Below, one piece after another: positions 46,913-58,932 of a stretch of 64,000 bases of DNA. Numbering within the stretch: the stretch's first letter is position 1; the number at the start of each line of letters is the position of its first letter. A program made the translations under genes and the position numbers. Below the pieces are notes generated by a model, which saw nothing but the letters and a program-made list of their open reading frames with translations, had not been told where the DNA came from and ran no database searches. Source of the DNA: Guillardia theta CCMP2712 (lineage: Eukaryota > Cryptophyceae > Pyrenomonadales > Geminigeraceae); NCBI RefSeq assembly GCF_000315625.1, contig NW_005434666.1:854748-918747 (forward strand), read 5' to 3'.

Positions 46913-47730
46913 GCAGGGAACAGTGCATGGAAGCAGTATAGGAGGGGAGAGGTGGAGAGGAAGGAAGGGGTTGGGAGGAAGGGATAGAGGTGGATAGGGA
47001 GAGCAAGAGGTTGAGAGAGGTGAGAGAGCGAAGGAAAGGACGAGAAGAAGGAGGGAGGGCGTGACTGAGGAGGTGGAGGCATGTGATGTGAAAGCATGCG
47101 AGTGCGAGGTCATCAGGATGGGTCGTGAAGCGGGAAAGGGAGCGAGACAGGCAGGCAGTGTCATGGAGATGTAAAGATACACCGTCAGGGTGTTGATGTT
47201 GAGGGACAAGGCAAGAACAGCAGGGACTGTCTGCGTCCTGCGAAACTTGAAGACATATCAACCTGAGAGCTTGTCAACAGAGAAGGAGCCCAGCACTACA
47301 GGCAGTGATCAGCATGGCGAGTACAGGAGGGCAAGCTCCTGCTGAACCAGCGGTAACGACCGAGAACCTTCGTCTTCGCCTTGCTCATTCTTGTACAGCC
47401 TGCAGCCGGTGCGGGACGCGCGGTTAAAGGAGCTGAGATGTTTGCTGCTCTTCCTCAGATGGCGATCTTCATGCTCATGTGAATGCACAGGAGGGGGAAA
47501 GGGGAGGAGAGGAGGAGGAGGAGGAGGAGGAGGAGGAAAGCGAGGGAGCGAGGGAGCGAGGGAGCGAGGGAGCGAGGGAGCGAGGGAGCGAGGGAGGGAG
47601 GGAGGGAGGGGGGGAGGAGCGTCTCACTCTGTCACAGAAGGAAGCTTGTCTGCGTGAGCTCAAGGCCTTCAAGATCCTTGGCGGTTGTTGATCTCAAGCA
47701 TCCCAACAAAACTTGATGCTGCTGCTGCTC
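46913..47730. other. Intergenic up to assembly gap; GAGCGAGG repeat
   Basis: 5' flank of the U-box gene (46913-47250, purine-rich). 47300-47480 has no clear gene. A (GAG)n and (GGAGCGA)n minisatellite lies at 47500-47610. The sequence stops at the N run. Confidence 0.6.
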
Positions 47731-47830
47731 NNNNNNNNNNNNNNNNNNNNNNNNNNNNNNNNNNNNNNNNNNNNNNNNNNNNNNNNNNNNNNNNNNNNNN
47801 NNNNNNNNNNNNNNNNNNNNNNNNNNNNNN
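47731..47830. other. Assembly gap, 100 N
   Basis: Exactly 100 ambiguous bases, the usual placeholder for a scaffold join of unknown size. Distance and order across it are not certain. Confidence 1.
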
Positions 47831-47975
47831 TTCATCAACTTGGGCAAGTGGTTCAGCAACTGAAACAATCACAAAGGGAGCAACTTATGCTTCTATATCA
47901 ATACTTGGAGGTGATAAAGCAAATCCATATCAAGGATTTTCAGCAACTGGTATGTCTGGATATGGTGCTCTGTGG
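47831..47975. other. AT-richer segment beside the gap
   Basis: About 145 bp whose base composition and codon look differ from everything around it. It is open in at least two plus frames (one Gly/Ala/Thr-rich, one Gln/Leu-rich). It could be part of an exon, a misjoined contig end or a foreign read. Confidence 0.35.
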
Positions 47976-48329
47976 GGGGAGCAGGAGGAGGAGAGGGAAC
48001 AGGAGGAGATGGGGGGGCGGGGAGCATGAGGAGTTCTCAAAGCTGCTGTAGGTGGTCGACCATATTCAGCCCTCAGTTCCAGCCAAGTGCGTGAGAACTC
48101 CTGCAACCCGCATGCTCTGACGGAGAAGCATCGCAGAAAAGCTTGAGGGGCCCGCGGGAGGGTTGGAGGGAGCGAAGCTGTCGGCGCAACTGCAGCAGGT
48201 ACATGGAAGAGCAGATCCTCCTGCCGTGGGGATGACGGGAAGGAACAGGAGAGCAGGTCGGCATCTGCGGCAGCGGGGCCTGCAGGGCATGCGGGAGTAA
48301 GACGTCCCCTTTGGAATTTTGGACAGGAG

Positions 48330-49965
48330 TTCGAGCTGTAAGCTGAGAGCAGTGCGACTGATCGCTGATAGTCCTGCCTACAGCTACGTCTTCCTCGCCT
48401 CCTCCAACGAGACCCTCACGCACCTGACCATGTCCTCTGTCGGGTTGAACGTGCAGGGAAGGGAGCTCTGATCTGGCACGAGAAGGTCTTCCTCCTACCT
48501 CCTCCTCCTCCTCCTCCTCCTCCTTCACCACCACCACCAAAACCACTACCTCCTCCTCCTATTCCTCCTCCTCCTATTCCTCCTCTCCCTTCACCATCAA
48601 CACCAACACCAACACCTTCTCCTCCTCCTCCTCCTCCTCCTCCTCCTCATCATCATCATCATCATCATCATCCTCATCCTCTACCTCCCTTGCTCGGCTT
48701 TTCCCTCCCTTGGCAGACCCCATCACTTCCAATTCTCCCAAAAGCATCCTGCTCACTTTTGTTGTCCTTGCTCTTTCATCGTCATCATATCATCATTCCA
48801 CTATCTCCATCGTTTTTCTATTCCAACTGTCCGTTGTTTCCTTTCTTGACCTTCTTGATCAAATTTTCGCAGAATCTGTTTCTCAATTCTGCTCCATTGA
48901 AGGGGAACACCAGATTGTTCAACCGCTCATTGACGAAGAACGATTTACATCTGCCATGGTACTTCAAGCTGACTGCAAACGTCGCTGTATTGCAACCCAC
49001 TCTTTGTTCTCGGTTTTGCAGCGCTTTTAGATGTTGTTGCGCGCATGTCTTGAATCTGTCGTCATGATAACTCAGTTTTCCCATCCTTTCCTCCTCTGAA
49101 GCTCCTGACAGGCATAATCAGTCTGTATTTGCGCACGTCTACTTCGTCAGAAATGGGGTCCCGTCAGCCCTTGCCTTGATCTCGCTTACCTGGACCCGCA
49201 GGCGGATCCTCTGGGAGGAGGAGGCAACGCTGATGTCGCGCATGGCGTGTTCAAGTATCAGAAGAAATTTGTTATCGTGATGGAGGGGATAACGAAATTC
49301 TTCAGCCTGATCTCGCACGCTCCCCGGCCGAAGGCGAAGAAGACCAAGAACCTGATAACAGGCGACATGTCGGAGAGAGATCAGGTATGGGACTTGTAAG
49401 GAGCCGCCGAGTCCTGAGCAGCACCAGGAAATCATGGCGGCCAACGCCAAGCTCAACATCACAGAGGAGCGAGAGGTCGCATGCTCGATAAGGAGCCGAT
49501 GGTCTGTGATGCTGAGAGCAGAATGAGATTATCCCTATGTGGAAGCCAGAGATCTACATCGACATTGTTGAGGAGGTCTGCTGCTGTTACTCCTTCCCCT
49601 CCCTCCTTGCCTGCCTGCCTTGCCTCCTCACTATACGCTCCTGTCCATCCCCCTCCCTCTTGCTTCTCCTCTTCTACTCACATCGGCCATGATTTCCTCT
49701 CGTTCTGCTTACCTTCACTCCAGACGTCCGTCTTTCCTGGCAACGGAATTCCACAGCCGATGCTCGACCATATGAAGTTTGACTCGGATGGAAGGTAAGG
49801 AGGAACAAGCTCGCGAGAAAGGGAGGAAGTCAATACGAAAGAAGAAGGAAGGAGGAGAGGAGGAGGATTTAGAGGGAGCCGACCAGGAGGAGGAGCAAGA
49901 GGAGGTGAAGTGGAGAGCAGGAAGAGGGGGGAGAGCAGGAGGAGATGAGTAAGGGACATCATTAT

Positions 49966-50006
<41 letters not shown>

Positions 50007-53000
50007 GGAGACTGTGGAGGTACTGACAGGGCCGCAGCTACTTTCCCATCATGCATCTCAACGAGTTCTGGTTGACCAAGGGGATGATGATCCACGTGAA
50101 CGAGACAGTCGATCACCTTCCTCTCGTCCTCCACTTCCGGTCAGTTAACCTCCAAGGAGCCTCCGCTACTCTCCCTCCCTCCCTCTCCTCCCTCCATCCC
50201 ATCTTCCTGCTCCCTCCCCCCCTGCTCCCTTCCCTCCTGCTCCCTCCCTCCTGCTCCCTCCCTCCTTCTAGCTTCTTGACTTCATTTTTCCTCTTCCTAT
50301 CCCCCGCAGGTGTCAAGGTCGCTTCACATGGCTCATGGTCATCCAGTGGGGAACTTCAATGCAGCAGCAGGTGATTATCTTCCTGCGGCGAGACGAATGT
50401 GACGTCTCCTCCTCCTCCCCTCCCCTCCCTTTCTCTCTTCTTCCTCCTCTCTGCTTTCCTTCCTCTTCTCTTCTATCCTTCCTCCCCTTCCTCCCGCTAC
50501 TCCTTCCTCATCTCCTCTCCTCTCTCCTCTCTCCTCTCTCCTCTTCCCTTCCCTTCCCTTCCCTTCCCTTCCCTTCCCTTCCCGTGTCTTCCCGCATCAC
50601 CGTCATTTCTCGTCCTCTGCAGCGAAGCATCGGCACAGCATCGGAGGGCGATCATGACGAGCTCAAGAGGATTCTGCTCGAGAGCAACCCGTGAGGAGCA
50701 TCCAAGGCAGTCAGCGCTTCTGACGTCCTCTCAGCTACCTCCTCGCCATCACCGGGATAGTGTCCCTCCTCCACACCGTCTTCGATTTCCTCGCGTTCAA
50801 GAATGGTAGGAGAGGAGGAGGAGGAGGAGGAGGAGGAGGATGGAGGAGGAGGAGGAGGAGGAGGAGGAGGAGGTTGTAACGGATTCTACAGACATCTCAT
50901 TCTGGAGGAAGGTGGACTCGATGCAGGGGCTCTCAGTCAGGAGCATCTTCACCAACATGTGAGGAGGGAGGCGATTGGAGCTGCTCCTGACCAGCACAAC
51001 AGCATCACGCAGACGATCATATTCCTCTACCTGCTCGACAACGACACGTCGTGGCTGGTGAGAGGAGAGGAGGCGAGAGGAAGCAAGAGAGGGCGCAGGG
51101 ATCAGGATGAGGATGAGGGAGGGTTGGCAGGTAGCAAGACCTGAACCTGACGGTTCTGGTTGCAGATCCTCCTTTCTTCGGGCGTTGGGCTTCTGATCGG
51201 TATCCCTCTTGTTTCCTCATCATCATCTTCATCATCATCGTCCTCCTCCTCCTCCTCCTCCTCCTCCTCCTCCTCCTCCTCTAACTTCACTCTCTCCCCC
51301 TTTCCGCCCGCTTCTCGTTCTTCTTACCTGCATACAGAAATCTGGAAGGTGAAGAAGGCAATGAATGTACTAGTTCTGCCCCAGGTGATTCCCTTTCGTT
51401 CATGAAAGGGACGATGAGAATGAGGAAGATGGCGATGGCCATGACGACGATGATGACCTTGATTGTAGTTTCCTTTCATCAAGCTCAACTACAAAGATTC
51501 CTACAAGTCAGAAACGATGAGATATGACCAGGTTCTTCATACTCAAACTACCAACCTCCGTTTTCTCCTCCTATCCTTCCTTTCCTTCTTCCCTTCCTTG
51601 CTTCGCTCCTCTCACCATGTTGCAGATCGCTATGAAATATCTCTCTTACGTGCTCTACCCGCTCTCCCTCGGTTTCTCCATCTACAGGTAACTTCTCAAG
51701 TTACTTTTCCCTTTCCCGTCACTGACGTCGGAACTTCAAGTTTGATGTACAACCAGCACAAGAGCTGGTGGTCTTGGATCCTTTCATCGGGTACCTCTCC
51801 CTCCCTCTTCCTCCCTCTCCCCATCCCTCCCTCCCTCCCTCCCTCCCTCCATCCATCCATCCATCCATCCATCCATCCCTTCTCCACTCCCTTCCTCCTC
51901 CTCTCATCGTTTCTTCATTAGCCGTTGGTTGCGTTTATACATTCGGCTTCATCATGATGACGCCGCAGCTCTTCATCAACTATAAGGTGACTTGCTTCCT
52001 TCTCCTCCTCCTCCTCCTCCTCTCTCCTCCTCTCTCCTCCTCTCTCCTCCTCTCTCCTCTCCTCCTCTTCACTTCTCTTCCTAAACCTTCGCAGCTCAAG
52101 AGCGTCGCGCACTTGCCTTGGAGAGCGATGATTTACAAAGTGAGTGAAGAATCATATTGATCACGATGTTGATTATAACGACGACGTCGGTGACGACTTT
52201 GCAGTTTCTCAACACAATCATCGATGATCTTTTCGCCTTTGTGATCAAGTGAAGAACTTTGCCTTCGTGATCAAGTGAAGAGACGCCGGGGCTGATATGT
52301 GTCTGTCAGAATGCCAACTCTGCACAGACTTTCTGTCTTCAGAGACGGTGAGGACAACATCATTGTGTCTTGACTTTCCTTCTTGTGAGAGTTTGCTATA
52401 TCAGACCTTATCTTCTTGATCTACTTGTATCAGCGATGGACATACAGGTAAACCTCCCTCTTCTCCCTCCTCCTCCTCCTCCTCCTCCTCCCTCCCTCTT
52501 GTTGACTCCACCACACACCCTCTTCCTAACTTTCCCCTCCTCCTTCATGTTCCAGCCCTCGTTCCCCCCCTTTCTTCCTTCATTCCCTCCCTCAAAATCT
52601 CCTCCCTCCTTCCCTCCCTCCCTCAATCCATCCATCCATCCACAAATCCCTCTTTGCTTTTATACCCTCCTCCTCCTCCTCCTCCTCACATTCCCTCCTC
52701 CTCCTTCTCCCTTGGCGCTTCCCTTTCGTTTCCTTCCGCCTCCTCCTTCGCCTCTCCCCTTCATTCCTCTGACTTTCCTCTCTAGGGTAGACAAGAAACG
52801 ACCCAACGGTTCGAGCCCTTGGCTTCCCTTCCTGCCTTTCGCTCGATTGCCTCCCATCGCCTTCCGCCTGCATTGGACCCCCCTTGCTATTTTGCCATCC
52901 TATGCTCGTCCTCCCCTAGCTCTACCACCTCCTTCCTCCTTTACCTCTTAGCCTCTAAGCTCCTTGCCTCCTCCTCCACCACCACAACTACCTCCTCCTC

Positions 53001-53179
53001 CTCCTCCTCCAATCCCCCCCCCTCCTCCTCCTCCTCCTGAATCACTTCGGCAGAATACGGCATGGTTGCCAAGGACGCGGAAGAGAGCACGCAGGTTCAG
53101 ATTGTGTCTGTTTCCTCCCTTTACTCTCATCACTCATAATGTACAGGATCCAGCTCAACCCCAGCAGGAGAAACAATAA
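48330..53179 (+). CDS. CLPTM1: CLPTM1-family multi-pass membrane protein, 5' end unresolved
   Basis: Recognisable blocks in order: YVFLASSNETLTHL (48380), NQSVFAHVYFVRNG (49122), KAKKTKNLITGDM (49335), HLNEFWLTKG (50052), NPYLLAITGIVSLLHTVFDF split by an intron (50690-50795), FLAFKN (50791), FWRKVDSMQGLSVRSIF (50904), FLYLLDNDTSWL (51023), IWKVKKAMNVLVLP (51340), GFIMMTPQLFINYKLKSVAH (51949, split by an intron), IIDDLFAFVIKMPTL (52218) and IYLYQRWIY. The tail reads YGMVAKDAEESTQ, then DPAQPQQEKQ and stop at 53179. This is the order and wording of CLPTM1/CLPTM1L, ER/Golgi membrane proteins with about six spans; a lipid-scramblase role is reported for CLPTM1L. Introns are full of (TCC)n, (GGA)n and (CATC)n. 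The N-terminal exons may lie upstream, possibly across the gap. Confidence 0.88.
48490..48690. repeat. Intronic (TCC)n and (ATC)n arrays
   Basis: Pyrimidine-rich microsatellites, including TCC at 48490-48525 and 48617-48650 and CAT at about 48645-48672, within an intron of the CLPTM1-like gene. Confidence 0.85.
51833..51880. repeat. (CCCT)n/(CCAT)n intronic array
   Basis: Tetranucleotide run, first CCCT then CCAT units, in an intron of the CLPTM1-like gene. Confidence 0.85.
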
Positions 53180-53237
53180 AGCTAGCCCCTCCTCGCATGT
53201 TCTCTCGATCTTAACTCACCCCGTTGTTATCGACTCG

Positions 53238-53291
<54 letters not shown>

Positions 53292-53966
53292 TCACGTCTT
53301 ATTACAATCGGCTCCACCATCGTCGTATCCATCTTGATTATTTCATTTATCATCTCCATCATGGTCATCACAACCATCATCACCATCACCATCATCATCC
53401 TTCTTCTGCAACTCCAGCTGCTGTCTGCATCTTTCTGAATCTTTCCGTGAGAGGAACGCGGAGGTTGAGCTGCCTCAGTCGTCAGTCGTTGAGCTGCTGA
53501 CCCCTCAAACCTTCACCGAGTGAGGAGACGGAAAGTGAAGGCGGCGGGTAGAGGAGGGGCCTGACTGCTGCGGAGCTGGTGACATGAAGGAGGAGGAGGA
53601 GGATAGAACAACAAGAGGAGAGGAGAGAGGAAAGGGTTCTCAGGGAGACATGAAGACAAACAAGCAGGCATGTCGGCGGGTTGACGAAGATGATGGAGGG
53701 AGGGCGAGGGCGAGGGCGAGGGCGAGGGCGAGGGCGAGGACGAAGCATCATTGACCTCGGGGAATTGCGAAGAGTCAGGAGGTGCTGGGAGAGCTTGTCA
53801 ACAACCGAAGGGAAATCACAGATGAGAAGGACCAGCGAAAGATCTCTTTGGGCTCAACAGGTTGAAGCTGTTGAAAACCAATCTCAGCACCACATGAGGT
53901 CGAGAGCAATGCTCGCAACACAGCACATTCAGGGGCAAGGGAGCGTGAGACCGAGGAGTAGGAGGA
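53180..53966. other. Intergenic with (ATC)n and (GAGGGC)n arrays
   Basis: An (ATC)n run at about 53240-53291 and a GAGGGC hexanucleotide run at 53700-53740. Parts of 53750-53960 may be terminal exons of the minus-strand gene that follows, as a GTGAGT donor is visible at about 53970, but I could not place them. Confidence 0.5.
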
Positions 53967-56065
53967 CTCACTCGAGCTTCGGGACGGCAGCTTTCATGTC
54001 AGCCTCTTGAACGATGCTCTTGAAGTCAGCGGGGAGAAGGTCCTTGCCCTGCAGGCTGGTGCAGGAGATGGGGAGAGGGTTGTGGTACTTTTCCCGGTTG
54101 TCTCTGAAGAACGAGTCCAGCATGCGCGCTTGCAGCTATCATGTGGTCATGTACGACTTTGCGGCATCGGCAGCACCTGGTGGCAGTAGAAGTGACAGCT
54201 GGGCTGCTGCTGAGCCTTGATCCAACGGAAAGTCTGAAACATCTTCAAAAGAGGGCGGGAGCGAGATCGGGAGCGGGAGCGGGAGCGGGAGCGGGAGCAG
54301 CACGAAGGGCGTATCACCGGTATCTCTGCTTGCAGACCTTGGCGTTGTGATACGTGATGTGCCGATCTTTCTGGTTTCTTCTTGCTCTGCAGGGGTTCAG
54401 GCATCACATCGAGCATTTGGATCTCATACCTTGGAGATCAAGATCAGAATCCCTTCCTGTTCAACAACGACTGGAGCGGAGCTAAAAGTAGACATGTACT
54501 TTGCGAGCTGAGTGGAGAATCATCGTGCTGACGTCATCTATGAATCTAGCCTTTATCACCTTCTTGAGATGCTTTTCGACTCTCTTCTTGCCTGACACGC
54601 ACAAATGGCTATCAGAAGCTGCAGACGCAGTAGACTGAGTGGGCAGAGCAGGCAAGAACGAGCGAGAGTGAGTTGAAGGTTGTGTTGCTTACGTCTTGTC
54701 GGTAAGGACCAAACCTTCGATTGTTGTACATGTACTTCTTCTTCAAAAATCTGCTTCCTGTGTCGATGAAGAAAGGCTTTCAAAGCTTCGACGGCAATCT
54801 GGTATACAAAAGCCGTCAACAAGGTCGAGGAGGTGAAGAAGAAGAAGAAAGATTTCACAGCAAGGAGAAAAACGAGGTAGAACAGGATAGAATAGAGAGT
54901 GATAAGTAGAGACAAGATCTCCAACCTTGCATGACGTGACGCTAAATCGCATGCATGTCGCCATGTCATACTCGAAGACCTCGGGCCCATCGTCGCTCCA
55001 GGCCAGAACCTGAACGACGTCACTGAAAGACATTCCGTTAGGATCATCCGCACTTTCATCAGCAAGGTTGGAGGAGGATGGTCGGCACAGGCAGGTACGC
55101 TCCTCTCCTGACCAAGGTGGCTCCGTGACGACAGAGTCTCGTGCAGAGGTCGTGGGGTTCCTGGAGGGGAAGAGGCGGGAGCAGGAGGAAGAGGAGAAGG
55201 AGGAGAAGGAGAAGGAGAAGGAGAAAGAAGAGAATGAGTAAGAGGAGGGGGACAAGAAGGTAAGTCTTGACACAGTTGATTCCTCAGACTCACCTTGGAA
55301 AGCTTCGAATGACATCTCGCACGATGTTCGCTCAGAATTCCCAAGAGTGACGTTGAGGTACCAATTCCTCACTGACGTTGATACCTTGTACAAGTTGTCG
55401 GAAGGAAAGAATCTGAGCAGCTTCGCCATCAACCAGTGCTGCTCTACCGCTCTCCCAGCTCTGATTGCCAGCATCCTCTTCGTCTCTTCCACCACATGCC
55501 GCCTGCGCCGAATGCCCGCGTTCCCTAGACGGACGAATCCATGCTCCTTGCCTGTCGAAACACGCTGAAGGATCTCCCCAGTCATGAGCTGGAGGAGGAA
55601 CTTGGGACTCTGTGTGCTCCTTGCTGTGAGAGGAGGAGCTGGCTTCTCGTCGGGTTCCAGGAGGACGAGGTTCTCAGGAATGAGCCGCATAGGAGCGCAC
55701 AGGACATGCCAAACGAGCATTGCCCCCGTAGCCTCGCAGAACAGCGGCTTCGAGGTTTTCAACCAGCAGCGAAGCATGCAGACAAGACTCGTGCAGTGCG
55801 GCTCCCATGGCACGATCTCCCAGCAGCCGAGGACTACACATACTTGATAGCTCCTCAGTTTCTCCTCCACCTCCTCCCCTTCCCGTCCAAACTCGTCGAG
55901 CCCTTCCAGCCCCCGAACGTCTAGGGTGACTTGTGAGGCTCTGGAGTGGAGGAGGCTGGAGATCGCATGCGTGAGAGTGACAAGGGAGGAGGAGGAGGGA
56001 GGGAGGCGATGGGAGCTCCCCGCGTCATCCAGTGTGTCTGTCATGACCACCAGCCATCGCACCAT
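53967..56065 (-). CDS. Unrecognised multi-exon protein
   Basis: The main exon runs from ATG 56065 (MVRWLVVMTDTLDD; a second ATG at 56095) to about 55295. It reads as real protein: VVLGCWEIVPWEPHCTSLVC, LFCEATGAMLVWHV, ENLVLLEPDE, FLLQLMTGEILQRV. The CEATGA turn after a beta-strand is faintly like the nucleophile elbow of glutamine-amidotransferase-like folds, but the remaining triad is not evident and I do not assign that function. Later exons include SADDPNGMSFSDVVQVLAWS with VFEYDMATCMRFS, then VEALKAFLHRHRKQIFEEEV and KRVEKHLKKVIKARF. The last recognised exon (QARMLDSFFRDNREKYHNPL) ends at about 53967. A GC-rich island abuts the start. Exon borders at the 3' side are approximate. Confidence 0.55.
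54263..54301. repeat. (GGGAGC)n short array
   Basis: About six GGGAGC/GGAGCG units in an intron-like part of the preceding minus-strand gene. Confidence 0.8.
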
Positions 56066-56470
56066 TCCGCCAGTAACGGCCGTCAAGCCTGTCAAACTCG
56101 GTTTCCACGGCCCGCCTCACTCCCGGTCGGCCTGGCGCACCTCCGTGAGTCCGACAGTGCCGGGCTCGGCCGGGGGCCATGATCGGCCCGGCCTCGGCCG
56201 GCCTCGGACGGAGTCGCGGTCCGGGTAGGGCCGAAGCCTCATCGCCACTCACCGGAATGTCACGATTTTTCGACTTCACTGTGAACGGCCTTGAACGCAC
56301 ATCCCACCCGGGCCTGAGTTCACTGCGGCACAGCCCGGTCCTGGCACTGCGGCAGTGAGTCGCTGGCAAGTTGCCATGGTGATAACGGCGTACTAGTGAC
56401 TACGGTACTACGGTACTAGGCTGAGTACCGTGATCGGACTTCAGTGAGTAAAGATCGGAGCGGCCGTGAA
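56066..56470. promoter_or_regulatory. GC-rich island between divergent genes
   Basis: GC-rich block (56090-56230) with cggcc-rich words, then gtactagtgactacggtactacggtact at 56390-56415 (a repeated tacggtact word) and gtgagtaaag at 56444-56453. It separates the minus-strand gene at 56065 from the plus-strand DoxX-like gene, so it very likely holds both promoters. A catataaaaa TATA-like word is at 56525-56534. Confidence 0.6.
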
Positions 56471-56539
56471 GTGAGTTCACACGTTTTCGGGGAAGAGGCA
56501 ACGCCATTTCACCAGCTAGCCGTGACATATAAAAATCCA

Positions 56540-57466
56540 ATGGCAGGATCTCCAGGTTTCGTTGGCTCCTTGTCGTGGCCACAAAGTCGCCATGGCAGTG
56601 GAAGGATGCTTCCCCTTGCCCCTCGCTCCTTCCCTCTTGCTCCTTCCCCTCGTTCCTCGGCGCCATTCCATGCAGGAAAGGGGATCATGGCCATCCGATG
56701 CCTCGCTCCGTCAGGGATCGACGCGCTGCCTTTAAGCTTGCAGGTGCATCTTCATTGACAGAGCCTCACCTCTCACGCTCACACGTCTTCACTATTCCTC
56801 TGACATGCAAACATCCACGCAGGCAGCAACCTTCGTCTCTATCTTCGCTGGACTTGGCCTGGGGACTGCGTTGCTCAGCGGCCCAACCTTCTCAGCTGTC
56901 GAAAGAACGCTCCCTAAGGGGTGGTTCTCGTCATGGAAGAAAACTTGGCCTCTCCTTGGCCTTGTGTATGTTCTGGCAGGTGTAGCACACTTCACAGCTA
57001 AGGATGCCTTCCTCGCCATCTACCCTCCCTTGGGAACCTGGGGGTTGTGGTTTCTTCCTGGTTCGGCCGAGTTTCATGTTGCGTGGACGGGTGTGGCGGA
57101 GGTCTTGGGAGGAAGTGGCTTGCTGTTGGGAGGCACGATACAAGCTCTTGGTAGGGAAGACCTGCTGCCAAATTCCATGAAGGGAGTGAAGTATGCCAGT
57201 GCTCTCGCACTGTTCCTGCTCACCCTCGCTGTCACTCCTGCTAACATATACATGTACACTCACGGTATCCCAACATGCATTCAAATTGATCGAACTCTTC
57301 AGTGCTCATGCTGAATGCCACAGGTGCAACAATGCCGGGTTTGGGCCCGCCAGGAGAAATCCCAGTGAGTTTCCACGCTGTGCGCGGCCTGTTACAAGTA
57401 GTACTCTTGTCCTTGCTCTGGAGCATGTCCGCTGGTGAAGGAGCGGGGAAGTCCAGTTCAAGCTGA
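56540..57466 (+). CDS. DoxX-like small membrane protein
   Basis: Exons 56540-56743, 56823-57264 and 57324-57466 join with correct phases (0, then 1) to give about 262 residues. After a Pro/Ser-rich leader with few acidic residues, possibly an organelle transit peptide, come four hydrophobic helices: VSIFAGLGLGTALLSG, LLGLVYVLAGVAHF, VAEVLGGSGLLLGG and ALALFLLTLAVTPANIYMY. A last amphipathic one is LLQVVLLSLLW. The helix-2 sequence VYVLAGVAHF and the AEVLGG turn match DoxX/SURF4-like four-helix membrane proteins. Their role is poorly known and is linked to oxidative-stress complexes in bacteria. The tail GKSSSS is short. The start is open: an ATG at 56606 in the same frame is better placed relative to the TATA-like word. 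Confidence 0.75.
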
Positions 57467-58314
57467 ATGAGCATTTACTCGAACTGTTCGATCGCTGTTG
57501 ACGAGTTGTAAATTCTCTTTGTCATGAAATCATGGAGCATCTCACCATCAAGGGTGTCCTCTCCTTCATCGAATTAAAACTCTCACTAGACACGGATCAT
57601 AGTTACAGGGGTTCTTATATACATGATTTTGCCACTATGACAGGTAAAATGAGCAAGACTTATCACTCTGAAACTGTGATGTTCCTCAACAGCAATATTG
57701 CTCTCTCACTGGTTGCGCAAGACCATATTCGCTGCAAACGACAAGGAATCAAAACACCTCAGCAGAAAGTGAAAGTTCGAGACACAGACCTGCAGACAGA
57801 CATATCCACGACGACACCGTCCGATCTCACACAGTACAGCACTCGAGTCTGCTTGCAAGTTGCGCTGCAGCTCGACCATGCCTGAGGCACAACACTACAA
57901 AAAGAAAGAAAACGTGTCACGATTGCCGACCAATTCACTGCAAAGAGCAAGTGCCTGTATGTGCATCCCAAGATAGTGAAACATGGCATTTCGGTCGTCA
58001 AAGGAACCATCCCCCGGGCTCTGAGTAAGCTTTCAGTCCTGATAAACCCGTCTCAGCACACTTACATGCATGTTGAACTGTCAACTGTCTCTCCGTCGTC
58101 TCTGACACAATCCACTACCCTGCGCTGCGTACCACTACCGCATGTTGTTGAGCAGTCTCCCCAAGATCCTGATACAAGTTTCAATTTTTGAGCGAGTGTT
58201 TGAACTCATAACAGTCGGATGACCTGCTACGAACGAATATCCGCAGAGAACTGTCCCGGTGCACTCCCTTCAAGCACGATGTCAGTCCCACAGTTTCATG
58301 TGCCCTCATGAAAG
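57467..58314. other. Intergenic, AT-rich
   Basis: About 850 bp. One frame (57532-57885) is open but polar and featureless with no splice or start support, so I do not call a gene. No repeat is seen. Confidence 0.5.
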
Positions 58315-58932
58315 TCACATGATGCTTTCAGGCTTTGCTCCAGCATACATCGCACACATTGCCGCGTCGTCAACACCGTTGTCACTTGCCCTCTGACACG
58401 TGACAGATCTTGTGATGTTGGCTACACCACAGTCTGGACATGCCGACCAGGAGCCTACTACCCATTTGTAGGTCTCGCATATCGTTCCACGAAGCACTGA
58501 ATTCTCTACCCAATATCCACCTGTTCCAAAGTTGCAGCAGTCTCTCCTGCACACATTCGTATCATTCACTTGGCATGGAGTTGGAAAACTGTACCTCCAG
58601 TTGCATGTACCTTCGGGTCCGACAAGACAACACCCAGGTATCTGATCATTGGTAGGCGCCTTCAGCACAGTCAGGCATGTAAGTCAGGATGAAGATGCTC
58701 AGGTACCGGCTGCATCTCTTCTGGGCTAGTTGCCAGGGAGTTCAATCTTATAATCTCACTCTTCTTCCACATGTCCCAAATCACCGCCACGTTGCTGTCT
58801 TGACCATCAGACACGCCTGAGTTGTTGTCCAGATCTTTCATCTCACCTGTCTGCTGACGTCTGGCAACATCCCGCATCTACATCTCCTGCCATGGCGGCT
58901 GCCAGCACCACCACAATCACCCTAGCCAGCAT
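58315..58932 (-). CDS. Small secreted Cys-rich protein with TSP1-like repeat
   Basis: An ATG at 58932 opens MLARVIVVVLAAAMA, a short signal peptide, followed by GDVDAGCC. The 3' exon (58668-58315) carries ten or so Cys: CCLVGPEGTCNW, CRRDCCNFGTGGYW, and a thrombospondin type-1-like unit GSWSACPDCGVANITRSVTC. TSP1 repeats are disulfide-bonded extracellular adhesion modules. The middle part (58877-58674) is open and protein-like, but the frames of the three parts do not join by an intron I can identify. There may be a missed splice site, a base error or a broken gene. Likely a surface or extracellular protein. Confidence 0.5.

Noticed and set aside
57532-57885. 117-residue plus-strand frame
   Set aside because: No domain, no codon-use signal and no splice context; an AT-rich spacer frame is likely.
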